Source of the DNA: Rhizomys pruinosus
Lineage: Eukaryota; Chordata; Mammalia; Rodentia; Spalacidae
Direction of reading: 5' to 3'
Assembly (NCBI GenBank): GCA_009823505.1
Contig: VZQC01007977.1
Span: 600,521 to 664,520, forward strand
Length of the DNA stretch: 64,000 nucleotides
This document shows, piece after piece, positions 23,532 through 34,224 of this stretch. Position 1 is the stretch's first letter. The number at the start of each line of letters is the position of its first letter. Under the pieces are notes generated by a model, which saw only the letters and a list, made by a program, of their open reading frames with translations, did not search any database and had not been told where the DNA came from. The translations under genes were made by a program, and so were the position numbers.

Positions 23532-24075
23532 CATGAGTCACTTCTAACAGGCTCTGCAGAGGTGTCTAACTCTTGGCCATTTCCACTAAAATCTTTTTCC
23601 ATGAATCATGGATTATCTGAAGGCAAAGGGATATACAGTGTAACACAAAGTTTGAAAATACTGTTACTATTTTGATCTTGGGTTCAGGGTTTTTTAGGCC
23701 TGATAATAAGCTTAGGTTTACTTAGTTTTGTGAAGGCTCTAGTCTTCTCTCTTAGTTGAAGGCAGACACTTAAACATTCATGGATTTGTTGGCTGAAGCG
23801 CTTTCCTGTGCCTTAGAAGCTTAGCAGATTTGGCACCTCTGTCTTTCCAAGCTGCCTTCTATTGCACTCTACAAATCCTGATGTTACAGTAGATTAGAAC
23901 AAGGAAAAAAGCTCTGCTTCCAAGGACAGGAGGCCGACCCAGGGGTACCAGCCTGCCTCATGACTAATAAGTAGTGTGGACAGCTCTTGAATGATCTTTT
24001 CCTTCTGTTCAAAGACCATTGTATTGAACTATTCAATTAACATGGAATTTACTGTGCTGTCCAAGTAAGAATTCT

Positions 24076-24230
24076 AGGCCAATGAGATGAATCAGTCGGT
24101 AAAGGCACCTGCTGCCAAGTCCAGTGACTTTATATTTGCTTCTGGAGTCTCACATGGTGGAAGTGAGAAGTAACTCCAAGTTGTCTTCTCACCTTCACAT
24201 GTACTGTGACAGACCCGCCCCCCCGAAAAA
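24076..24230 (+). mobile_element. Decayed B3/B4-type SINE
   Basis: GGCCAATGAGATGAATCAGT and AAAGGCACCTGCTGCCAAG are the head of this class. The body is degenerate and ends in an A-rich tail. Confidence 0.65.
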
Positions 24231-24708
24231 AAATGTTAACAGCTTCCTGGGGAGTAGCAGAGGTGTGGGGGTGTGTGAAAGTCAAGTAGCAGAGGTGAAC
24301 GTCAAGTGGTGCATGCTCCATTGGGTACTGCCTTTGACAGTCAGAATGGAAGACTCAGAAGAGGATGGCTGGTTCCCTGTGAGCCTCCCATGACACATGC
24401 ACAGGAAAGGGTGGAGTGAGAGCTACTAGGAGGTAGAATTGACAGGGTTGGTGGGAACTTGTGGTGTGTGTATGTAGGCGATGAATGTGACGAATCTAGT
24501 CAGATGCCAGGGGAAGTGGGAGAGCGGCACAGATTGCCCTCCCCATAGGGCTCCTCCACACAGGGAAAGCTAATGCTGCTTGGGTTACTGTATCTCCAAA
24601 CTGTCTATAAGGTGGAATCTGAGCACAGCTTGACTTTAGCTAGACCTGAGCTGTGTGCATTCCACCTACGTCGGAGCATGACTTTTTAGGACTTCAAAAA
24701 TGCTGACA

Positions 24709-24830
24709 GTTGGGCGTGATGACATGTGCCTATACACTGAGGAAGAGAATTAGGAGTTGCAGGCTAGCCTTGGCTACATAATGAGATTCTATCTCAAAGG
24801 GCAAACAATGAAGCAAAGAAGCAAATAAAA
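24709..24830 (+). mobile_element. Decayed B1 SINE
   Basis: GTTGGGCGTGATGACATGTG, TTGCAGGCTAGCCTTGGCTA and GAGATTCTATCTCAAAGGGC show an old B1. Confidence 0.7.
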
Positions 24831-25400
24831 CCCACCATCGATTTAAGATGCACAGAAGCTAAGAGACAAAGTAGAGCAGTAAAGAAAACTTGTCTGAAGC
24901 AAATCAGTCGAATGCTTATAATCTTAGGGATCATGGGTATATAATAAAACACTTTATAACAGAAACCCATCCTTAGACTTAAGATGTCATGGTTTGAAAA
25001 GCAGTGTTCTCTACCTCCAGAATAGGATTTCAGATGTGGCAGGACGGCTTGCAGGCTCTGTTCTTAGATCCTGCCAGCATGTTCCAATCTGGGGGATCCT
25101 CTCATGGGCAGAGTAGAGAAGTGTTTGTGGTATGACTGAAGTGATGGGAAGTAAAAACTATCTTAATACAGAAAAAATAAGTTATATTTAAAGATGACAG
25201 GGACTTAGGAGAAATGCCTCTCCTTTAGAGGTTAAAAGCTACTGAGACAGAGAGCCAAATTTAGTATGTAAATTTGGAAAAAGGGGAAACAGTGTAGTCA
25301 GGATTCAGAAATCAAGTGACTGGTGAGTAAAAAGACTAATGACTGAGAGCAACTGTAATTATATGCCAAGACTTTAAGCTTAAATTGGGAGTATGAACCT

Positions 25401-25535
25401 GGGTTTTGTTGTTGTTGTTGTCTTTTTGAGACGGGGTCTCCCTTTAGTCCCAGCTGGAGCTCTCTGTGTAGACCAGGCTGGCCTTGAACTCACAGAAATC
25501 TGCCTGTCTCTGCCTTCTGAGTGCTGGGATTAAAA
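25401..25535 (-). mobile_element. B1 SINE
   Basis: GAGACGGGGTCTCCCTTTAG, CCAGGCTGGCCTTGAACTCA and GAGTGCTGGGATTAAA. It lacks the terminal GGCGTGTGCCACC portion, so it is 5'-truncated. Confidence 0.9.
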
Positions 25536-25697
25536 ACCTATTTTGACAGTGTTGCAGGTACTACCTCCCCAACCCCCATACTGTAAAACAACAGAAAAAA
25601 ATATAAATGTTAAAAATGCCCAGACATAAAGTACATAAACAGCACTTGTCATACATTTTAAACTGACTGCTGGAGTCAGTTTTAATCAAAGGTTACG

Positions 25698-25946
25698 GGC
25701 TGGAGAGATAGCCTAGCGGTTAAGAGCACCGACGCTCTTGCAGAGGACCCGGGTTCGATCCCCAGCACCCACATGGCGGCTAAGAACCGTCTGTAACTCC
25801 AATTCCAGGAGAACTCCAGTTCCAGGGGAATCTGAGACCCTCTTCTGACCTCCGCGGCATTGCACGACACGGGTGCACAGACCTGCATGCAAACAATACA
25901 TTCATACACATACAAAAATAAATAATAAAAAAAAAAAAATTAAAAA
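25698..25946 (+). mobile_element. B2-type SINE with short TSD
   Basis: GGGCTGGAGAGATAGCCTAG head, duplicated segment, A-rich tail. AAAGGTTAC flanks both ends (25689-25697 and about 25947-25955). Confidence 0.93.
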
Positions 25947-26589
25947 AAAGGTTACACAAAATTTACTATGATTGGTTTCAGCAGTTTAAGTGAAACAATT
26001 TGTGGTGAACCTGAAAGGCCTGCAAGCTGACAGCCACAGCACATTGGGAAGAATGGCTGGCTCCCCGTGGACTTGATTTCATTAAAATGGAAAATCTGGA
26101 TTATTGTTAATATTCAGACCTTGAGAATGAGGTCATTTGCCTGTTTTCAGATTGCATACTGTGTTCTAAAACTGGATCATCCATAGAGTGTTGAACCAGA
26201 AAGGAGCCTAGACTTTCACTGGGCAGATGAACAAACGGACGAGGAAGAGAGATGTGATGCGGAAGGGTCTGCTGCAGGCCTCCAAGTTGGAAGACGCTTC
26301 AGGTGAGCGAGTGGGAGTTTGTTGGTATTGGACCACTCATCTTGTGTTGCTCTGTTCTGTTTTCTGAAGTTCGCTGGCATCAGCCACACTAGCTTTAACA
26401 GCCACCTTAGCAAGATACCACTCAGCAGAACAAAATACATCATCAAATCAGAGCAAAGTGTTTGCCTCCCCAAAACTTTTACAGTGATCACCAATGTGCA
26501 TTTCATTGATTTTTTTCCAAGAATTTATATAGTATCACTGATAGTATCTAGGCATACAGGAATGGGTTTGGTTATTTGGCAGTTAAAGA

Positions 26590-26790
26590 ACGTTAAGGGC
26601 TGGAGAGTTATTTGCAGGTAAATGGATGGAACTAGAAGATATTATGTTAAGTGAAGTAACACAGTCCCAGAAAAACAAAAGACAAATGGTATTCCTCATC
26701 TGTGGATGCTAACACCAAGTTCCCAGTTGTAAGGCAAACTGAGTAACGTTAATGTTATATTCCTCATGATCTGAAAACAACTGTTCTTAT
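26590..26790 (+). mobile_element. L1 3'-end fragment (rodent L1/Lx-like)
   Basis: GGTAAATGGATGGAACTAGA, GTTAAGTGAAGTAACACAGT and a CATCTGTGGATGCTAAC segment are characteristic of the end of rodent L1 ORF2 and its 3' UTR. Confidence 0.7.
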
Positions 26791-27621
26791 AACTGTACAA
26801 CTTATATTGTGAATCCCTAGACAGGTTCTAGAATCAACCTACCATTTATTTTCAGACTTTGGATTTTTGGTATATGAAGGTGGGTATGTATACATATTTT
26901 GGAGTAATATAAAATTAAAATGGAAAAATGTGACTCAAGAAATATGATATGGAAATAACATACAATTTGTTTTCAGATGACATAATTTTAGTATAGGTGT
27001 GATGTATCAGGCTGGTATAACTTAGCCTTTCTAGGTGTTTAACAACTGTACTTAACACTCATACCAGTTTGGCCAAGGGACCTAAGGGATAACTTTGTTC
27101 TTTGCCCTGAGAGGTCAACTAAGTCTAGTCTCAGGGGACTATGCATGGGGACATCTCTTGAAATGTCCCACAAATGTGAGTCACCAATCTTCCTGTGCAG
27201 GAAGGTCTTGGAGATCCACTAATGGGACTTCAGCCAGTGTCCAGTCTATAAAGAGGAAAGTCTGCTCATGCTTCAGAAAAGGGAAGCCTGGTCTCTAGCA
27301 AGACCTAACTTTGATCTCAAGTGGATGGAACTGGTAAATGAAAAGCTGAAAGGAGCCAGCACCCCCTCCCCTGCCAAAAAAAAAAAAAAACAAACCCAAG
27401 TGACCCCTGAGGATCTGATACTCACTCAACTGACCTTGAGAAAACAAAAACCTTGGTTAATATGGGCTAACTGTGTGGCCTTAAGCATCCAAAAGGAAAG
27501 TATAACCAGAAATAATCAGTAAGGCCTGAGAAATTATACTTCAGATATAAAACTTGAGATCTTAGTAAAAAGACCCCCCCCCCCAAAAAAGAGAGCACTG
27601 TTGTTTTGCCTGTCTTTAATT

Positions 27622-27777
27622 CTTTTTTTGTTGTTGTTTTTTCAAGACAGGGTCTCCCTGTAGCCCCAGTTGTCCTGGAATTCACTCTGTAGACTAGGCT
27701 GACCTTGAACTCACAAAGATCCACCTGCCTCTGCCTCCCAAGTGCTAGGATTAAAGGCATGCACCACAATGGCCTGT
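27622..27777 (-). mobile_element. B1 SINE
   Basis: T/G-rich tail, GACAGGGTCTCCCTGTAGCC, CTAGGCTGACCTTGAACTCA and a GGCATGCACCACAATGGCC end. Confidence 0.92.
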
Positions 27778-28261
27778 CTTCAATTCTTACTGTCAAGTCC
27801 ATCTACTCTGTGGCTGCCACTGCTTTTGCCATCCTTCAAAGACATGAGACACAGCTTTTTAACCCTCCAAAATGGACTAAAGACCCATGTCTCTCCAAGA
27901 ATCCTCCAAACCTTCAGTGCCAAATGGGGACTACTGAGACATCCAGCTTGTGGACTGAACAGCTACTGGGGTTTCAGACTCTTCAGAGTATAGACTGCCA
28001 TTGTTGGACTACCCAAGCTGTATCATGGAGGCCAGTACAGGAAGATCAAGACAGGACTCAGTGCTTACTGGACTTCATTTGGTGACCATGGGAAGTAAAG
28101 ACCCCCATATGGAGCACAAGGCAAGATTGATGGTTGTTTGGGCTTACCAAGGAGGAGCCTTCAAATATTTCCTTAAGGAAAACATGACATCTTTTAGCCA
28201 AAAAAGAAAAGAAAATCTTCCAATTCAGATGATACATGTATGTATGTAGTTATGTATATGC

Positions 28262-28263
<2 letters not shown>

Positions 28264-28295
<32 letters not shown>
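28264..28295. repeat. (TG)n microsatellite
   Basis: Uninterrupted TG run. Confidence 0.95.
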
Positions 28296-28298
<3 letters not shown>

Positions 28299-28610
28299 CA
28301 ATACAAGTTGGAGAGAAAACAACAAAAGAACTGGAAAAAAAAAAGACCGAAACTGTCAAGTTCTCCCAGAAACAACAAGCCTCTGCTTTGAAAAACAAAA
28401 ACAAACAAACAAAAAAAAACCAAAAACCAACTCTGGAAAGAGTCAGAAAAAGATGCAAGACATGTATGTCAGAATGCATGAACTCAGGTGGGGGGGGGGC
28501 ATGGAAAGGGAAATGACTCTAAATTGGATTGAGAAATGATGTATGAAAAAAGTTTAATAACAAAAATATATTTAAAAAATACCCATTTAGCCACTGAAAA
28601 AGCATTAAGG

Positions 28611-28664
28611 GGGGGAAGGGCACCGACTGCTCTTGCAGAGGAGGGGGGTTTCAATTCCCAGCAC
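28611..28664 (+). mobile_element. B2-type SINE fragment
   Basis: GGGCACCGACTGCTCTTGCA and a TTTCAATTCCCAGCACCC segment are the B-box half of a B2 head. Everything after is replaced by a B1. Confidence 0.75.
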
Positions 28665-28671
28665 CCCTGTC

Positions 28672-28835
28672 TTTAAGCAGGGCATGGTGGCTCATGCCTT
28701 CAATCCCAGCACTTGGGAGGCAGAGACAGGGGGATCTCTGTGAGTTCAAGGCCAGCCTGGTCTATAGGGCTAGTTCCAGGCCAGCTGGGGCTACAGGGAG
28801 ACCCTGTCTCAAAAACAAAACAAAACAAAAACCCA
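28672..28835 (+). mobile_element. B1 SINE
   Basis: GGCATGGTGGCTCATGCC, CCCAGCACTTGGGAGGCAG and GAGACCCTGTCTCAAAAAC in order. Confidence 0.94.
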
Positions 28836-29024
28836 AAACAATATTAAAAGGCAAGAAAGAGTTTGAAAGTCAAACAAAGTTTATTCAGAGTCAAAGTAAC
28901 TAGCAAAGAAGACTTGTGGAAAGGAAAGGATTTAGAGCTGGAGTCCCAGGTGGGATGCTAGATGAGAGAGAATCAGTGTCCCCAGGGGTTCTTAGACTTA
29001 ATTAAACAAGTTAAGAATGGACTA

Positions 29025-29090
29025 GAAGCCAGGTGTGGTGGTGGTGCACCAGCTGGGGCTACAGGGAGACCTTGTCTCAAAAACAAAACA
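29025..29090 (+). mobile_element. Internally deleted B1 SINE
   Basis: The B1 5' end (AGCCAGGTGTGGTGGTG) is joined directly to the B1 3' end (AGCTGGGGCTACAGGGAGAC). The middle, roughly 80-90 bp of a normal B1, is missing. Confidence 0.85.
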
Positions 29091-29113
29091 AGAGAGAGAG
29101 AGAGAGAGAGAGA
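29091..29113. repeat. (GA)n microsatellite
   Basis: Pure AG run forming the tail of the adjacent B1. Confidence 0.93.
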
Positions 29114-29404
29114 TGAGAATGTACTCAAATGGAAGCTTGAGGACAATTTTGTTAGTAGGGCAAACGAGCTGTCAACCTCAGCAGTTCCCCATGAAGAGAA
29201 GGAAAAAAAGCCATGCTGTGTTGTTGAAGCTGGCAGCCCAAGGCAGGGAGGGGAGCAGGTGAGAAGGAGGAGGAAGGAGCCCAAAGTTAAACGTCTCCCG
29301 CCATGGCGGAGGTGTGAGCCGCAGCAGCCAGAAACAAACAAAATGTCAAAAAGCAAAAGTTGGGCAGGTGAGGGCTTAGAAGGGTTGACAGACCAGCTTA
29401 ACTG

Positions 29405-31752
29405 TGCAGGCTCATAGGACTGTGCTCATAAAGACTGTGCTCATAAGGACTGACTGTGCTCATAAGGACTGACTGTGCTCATAAGGACTGACTGTGCTCA
29501 TAAGGACTGACTGTGCTCATAAGGACTGACTGTGCTCATAAGGACTGACTGTGCTCATAAGGACTGACTGTGCTCATAAGGACTGACTGTGCTCATAAGG
29601 ACTGACTGTGCTCATAAGGACTGACTGTGCTCATAAGGACTGACTGTGCTCATAAGGACTGTGCTCATAAGGACTGTGCTCATAGGACTGTGCTTACAAG
29701 GACTGTGTTCATAGGACTGTGCTCATAAGGACTGTGCTCATAGGACTGTGCACATGAGGACTGTGCTCATAGGACTGTGCTCATAGGACTGTGCTCATAG
29801 GACTGTGCTCATAGGACTGTGCTCATAGGACTGTGCACATGAGGACTGTGCTCATAGGACTGTGCACATGAGGACTGTGCTCATAGGACTGTGCTCATAA
29901 GGACTGTGTTCATAGGACTGTGCTCATAGGACTGTGCTTACAAGGACTGTGTTCATAGGACTGTGCTCATAAGGACTGTGCTCATAGGACTGTGCTCATG
30001 AGGACTGTGCTCATAGGACTGTGCTCATGAGGACTGTGCTCATAGGACTGTGCTCATAAGGACTGTGCTCATAGGACTGTGCTCATTAGGACTGTGCTCA
30101 TAGGACTGTGTTCATAGGACTGTGCTCATGAGGACTGTGCTCATAGGACTGTGTTCATAGGACTGTGTTCATAGGACTGTGCTCATAAGGACTGTGCTCA
30201 TAGGACTGTGCTCATAGGACTGTGTTCATAGGACTGTGCTCATAAGGACTGTGTTCATAGGACTGTGCACATGAGGACTGTGCTCATAGGACTGTGCTCA
30301 TTAGGACTGTGCTCATAGGACTGTGCACATGAGGACTGTGCTCATAGGACTGTGCACATGAGGACTGTGCTCATAGGACTGTGCACATGAGGACTGTGCT
30401 CATAGGACTGTGCACATGAGGACTGTGCTCATAGGACTGTGCACATGAGGACTGTGCTCATAGGACTGTGCACATGAGGACTGTGCTCATAGGACTGTGC
30501 ACATGAGGACTGTGCTCATAGGACTGTGCACATGAGGACTGTGCTCATAGGACTGTGCACATGAGGACTGTGCTCATAGGACTGTGCTCATAAGGACTGT
30601 GCTCATAGGACTGTGCTCATTAGGACTGTGCTCATAGGACTGTGCACATGAGGACTGTGCTCATAGGACTGTGCACATGAGGACTGTGCTCATAGGACTG
30701 TGCACATGAGGACTGTGCTCATAGGACTGTGCACATGAGGACTGTGCTCATAGGACTGTGTTCATAGGACTGTGCTCATAAGGACTGTGCTCATAAGGAC
30801 TGTGCTCATAAGGACTGTGCTCATAAGGACTGTGCTCATAGGACTGTGCTCATTAGGACTGTGCTCATAGGACTGTGCACATGAGGACTGTGCTCATAGG
30901 ACTGTGCTCATAAGGACTGTGCTCATAGGACTGTGCTCATGAGGACTGTGCTCATAAGGACTGACTGTGCTCATAAGGACTGACTGTGCTCATAAGGACT
31001 GACTGTGCTCATAAGGACTGACTGTGCTCATAAGGACTGACTGTGCTCATAAGGACTGACTGTGCTCATAAGGACTGACTGTGCTCATAAGGACTGACTG
31101 TGCTCATAAGGACTGACTGTGCTCATAAGGACTGACTGTGCTCATAAGGACTGACTGTGCTCATAAGGACTGACTGTGCTCATAAGGACTGTGTTCATAG
31201 GACTGTGCTCATGAGGACTGTGCTCATAGGACTGTGCTCATTAGGACTTTGCTCATTAGGACTGTGCTCATAGGACTGTGCTCATAAGGACTGTGCTCAT
31301 AGGACTGTGCTCATAAGGACTGTGCTCATAGGACTGTGCTCATAAGGACTGTGCTCATAAGGACTGTGCTCATAAGGATTGTACTCATAAGGACTGTGCT
31401 CATAAGGACTGTGTTCATAGGACTGTGTTCATAGGACTGTGCTCATAGGACTGTGCTCATAAGGACTGTGCTCATAGGACTGTGCTCATAAGGACTGTGC
31501 TCATAAGGACTGTGTTCATAGGACTGTGCTCATAGGACTGTGCTCATAGGACTGTGCTCATAAAGACTGTGCTCATAGGATTGTGCTCATAAAGACTGTG
31601 CTCATAAGGACTGACTGTGCTCATAAGGACTGTGTTTATAGGACTGTGCTCATGAGGACCGTGCTCATAGGACTGTGCTCATAGGACTGTGCTCATAGGA
31701 CTGTGCTCATAAGGACTGTGCTCATAAGGACTGTGCTCATAGTACTGTGCTG
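29405..31752. repeat. Composite 14/15/19/29-bp minisatellite, about 2.35 kb
   Basis: The core is GGACTGTGCTCATA. Four versions alternate: 14 bp, 15 bp (an extra A), 19 bp (GACTGACTGTGCTCATAAG) and a 29-bp dimer in which GTGCACATGAG alternates with the core. The 19-bp form makes two homogeneous blocks, about 29440-29650 and 30955-31190. The 29-bp dimer dominates about 30320-30580. No ORF of note crosses it. Confidence 0.97.
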
Positions 31753-32215
31753 AGGCAGGAACCCTGGAAGAGAAAGTAGTATCTCATTAAGGGGATACTG
31801 TCCCCCTCATTTCTTCAGCATGGCTTTCGGCGGGTGGCCATCTTCTTAGGAGTGGTCCCACCCTCTTGAGGGGTGCTCCTTGGCCAGATGATTGACTACC
31901 CTGACTGCATTTATTAACTTATGCTTTGGGTAGCTTGGAATGTTGGTGTCTACCCAAGCTAGAGAGTTTTCCCTTAATGGGCCTTTACTGCTGCTGTAGT
32001 AGTTCGTTGTTCTGTCCCTGTCCTTTCTTCCTTAACCTAAGGAACACTCTTGTGTTTCTTTAATGAAAAGGCTCCTTGCTTTCTTTCAGTGTGCATATTG
32101 GTTTATATTTGCTTCTACAAAGTAGCTGTCAAGTCTTGCTAGTAAAGTACCCTTGAAGTTATATGGCCTAATGAAAAATAAGTGCTCTATAAAAAAGTAT
32201 TTACTGGAGGCAGGG

Positions 32216-32420
32216 GCTGGAGAGATAGCTCAGTGTTAAGGGCCCTTGCCCTTGTTCTTGCAGAGGACCTGGGTTGGGTTCCCAGCACCCATGTGGCAGG
32301 TCACAATCATCTGTAACTCTAGTTCCAGGGATCCAGTATCCTTTTCTGGGCTCTGAGGGCACTATACGCCTGTAGTATGCTTACATAAATGTAGGCAAAA
32401 TAGTCATACACATAAAAATA
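32216..32420 (+). mobile_element. B2-type SINE, old
   Basis: GGGGCTGGAGAGATAGCTCA head, GGGTTGGGTTCCCAGCACCC block, A-rich end. It is more like the general B2 consensus than the young copies. Confidence 0.88.
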
Positions 32421-32552
32421 CATTCTTTTAAAAATGAAAACATTCACTAAATCCATGTGTATCTGATAGCCAGTCTAAAACTACATCTCTTATGCAAGTT
32501 TTAGGAGACTCTGGTTGGTTGGCTACAAATGAAGCAGAGAAAAAAATTATCA

Positions 32553-33005
32553 TGGGGCTGGAGAGATGGCTCAGTGGTTAAGAATGCTTGCTCTGGACAG
32601 GCATGGTAGTGCACGCCTTTAATCCCAGCACTTGGGAGGCAGAGGCAGGCGGATCTCTGTGAGTTCCAGGCCAGCTGGGGCTACAGGGCGAACCTGTCTC
32701 AAAAACACCAAAAAAAGCTTGCTCAAAAATCACAAGGAGCAGAGTTCAGATCCTAGCATCCATGTAACAAGCTAGGGCATTCTCATAAATGCCCACAGCC
32801 CCAGTTCCTAGGGGGCTGGAGAAGGACTGGTAGGTCTTGCTACCTTCCAACATAGCAGTCAAAATACAAGCCCCAAGTTCAGAAAGAGACCCTGCCTCAA
32901 AGGAAAAGATGACAGATAGAGGACACCCAGTGCCCTCCGCTGGCCTCTGTGTGAACTGCACACAAATGTATGCATACATTTACATAGACACACATAAAAA
33001 TCCCC
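32553..33005 (+). mobile_element. B4-type SINE split by a B1 insertion
   Basis: The head GGGGCTGGAGAGATGGCTCA at 32553 stops at GCTTGCTC and resumes after the B1 with the same GCTTGCTC. The remainder continues AGAGTTCAGATCCTAGCATC through to an ACACATAAAAA end at about 33000. Confidence 0.85.
32596..32716 (+). mobile_element. B1 SINE nested in a B4 SINE
   Basis: B1 from GGACAGGCATGGTAGTGCAC to CTGTCTCAAAAACACC. The host sequence GCTTGCTC is duplicated on either side. Confidence 0.94.
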
Positions 33006-33198
33006 AGAAAAAAATTATCATTGAAATTTTTGAAGGGATTGGTTATATAATTCTGGAGCCACGTCTACGTGGCAGAGCTTTTCTTTGGACTGCAGTGCTC
33101 TTCCCAGTAGAGAGCCACATCAGTTAACAGAGCTGACATCTGACCTTCGTCCATCTTGACAAAGTGAAGCTTAAACTTGAAAGCCTCTTTGTCTTCTC

Positions 33199-33204
33199 TT
33201 TATT
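33199..33204 (-). promoter_or_regulatory. ANKH: Candidate distal ANKH polyadenylation signal
   Basis: AATAAA on the minus strand. It would give a 3' UTR of about 4.1 kb. The SINE-free character of 33010-37280 is consistent with this, but there is no direct evidence of use. Confidence 0.3.
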
Positions 33205-34072
33205 TTCTCTTTTAAGATCAGACAGTAAACTGTCGTTATGTTTTCTGACTTCTGAGTAAACCTTGGGTTACTTTGATCACACAGTCCAGTTTCTGTCCTA
33301 TTGAACTTTGGTGTGTTAATTTTAGCTGCTAGCCTTTGAACGAGCAGGTAACACAGGCTTTTTCTTACGGTTTTCATCAGATTTTCTCTGCATCCTGTTT
33401 CTCTCCTGTGGTTAGATCAGCTGATGAGTCACCTGATGTTTTGCTGCTTCGAATGACAAAAATAGAGACTCAGAATAACCACACAGAAGAGTATTTGGCG
33501 TGTTTACCAAACACATTGCACACACCCTGGTTTTCTATGATTTTATAAGGAACATGTGCAGGGCCATGTGGAGAAGTCAGAAAGAGCTGCTGGCTTTTTG
33601 AACTGGCTGCATGTGAGCACACACAACACTGAAGCTGCCTCACCCCTCCAAGCCCTACCAAAGACTGTATTACACTTCTAGCTACAAAAGAGTGGGCAGA
33701 ACTTAGAACATGAAAGAACCCTTTTTCCTGGACAGTGTTCAGACGGCTTCACCCTAAGTTTGGCAGTCGGTTCTCCTGAAATACCTGAGGCTTGGCAGGT
33801 TATTACAGACCACCACATGGTATTCCCCGGCAGGGTCTATTCACAGGTTCACTGAAGCAGAAATAAATGAAGTACAAGAAAATATCTCTCAAGGTAACAT
33901 AATTTAATTACAAGAATATTAATATTTCCTGTTGTGTAACACATTCTCCTGCTTCAGTTTGGAAAGAAAAATTCAGTCACTCAAGTAAGCGCCTAAATCT
34001 TTAAATGGATGTGCTTCTACAAAAGAGTTTCTTCTGCCATTTTTAGAAGAAAATATTCCCAAATGGAAGAGT

Positions 34073-34114
34073 TCTATCCTCTAGATTTCTCTACTCTCTT
34101 ATCTAGAGGATAGA
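34073..34114. other. 14-bp perfect inverted repeat
   Basis: TCTATCCTCTAGAT (34073-34086) is the exact reverse complement of 34101-34114, with a 14-base pyrimidine-rich loop. It may lie in the distal ANKH 3' UTR or just beyond it. Confidence 0.95.
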
Positions 34115-34183
34115 CATGTAGCTCAGTGTACAGTGTTTGGCTAGTATTTCTATGAAGCCTTGGTTTCATCCTCAGGACACATG

Positions 34184-34184
<1 letters not shown>

Positions 34185-34224
<40 letters not shown>
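34185..34224. repeat. (CA)n microsatellite
   Basis: CA repeat with one AA interruption. Confidence 0.95.

Larger units (their letters stand above)
12841..33198. other. OTULIN-ANKH intergenic DNA (or distal UTR)
   Basis: No coding exon is visible. The stretch holds B1/B2/B4 SINEs, three MaLR-type LTR fragments, and the minisatellites at 19743-22177 and 29405-31752. Sequence of no recognisable family lies at about 16050-17920, 22180-23255, 23550-24075, 24830-25400, 26780-27600, 27780-28250 and 31755-32210. Confidence 0.7.

Noticed and set aside
27705..28085. A 126-codon ORF possibly from a retroelement
   Set aside because: No gag, protease or polymerase motif is visible, and the first part is B1 sequence.
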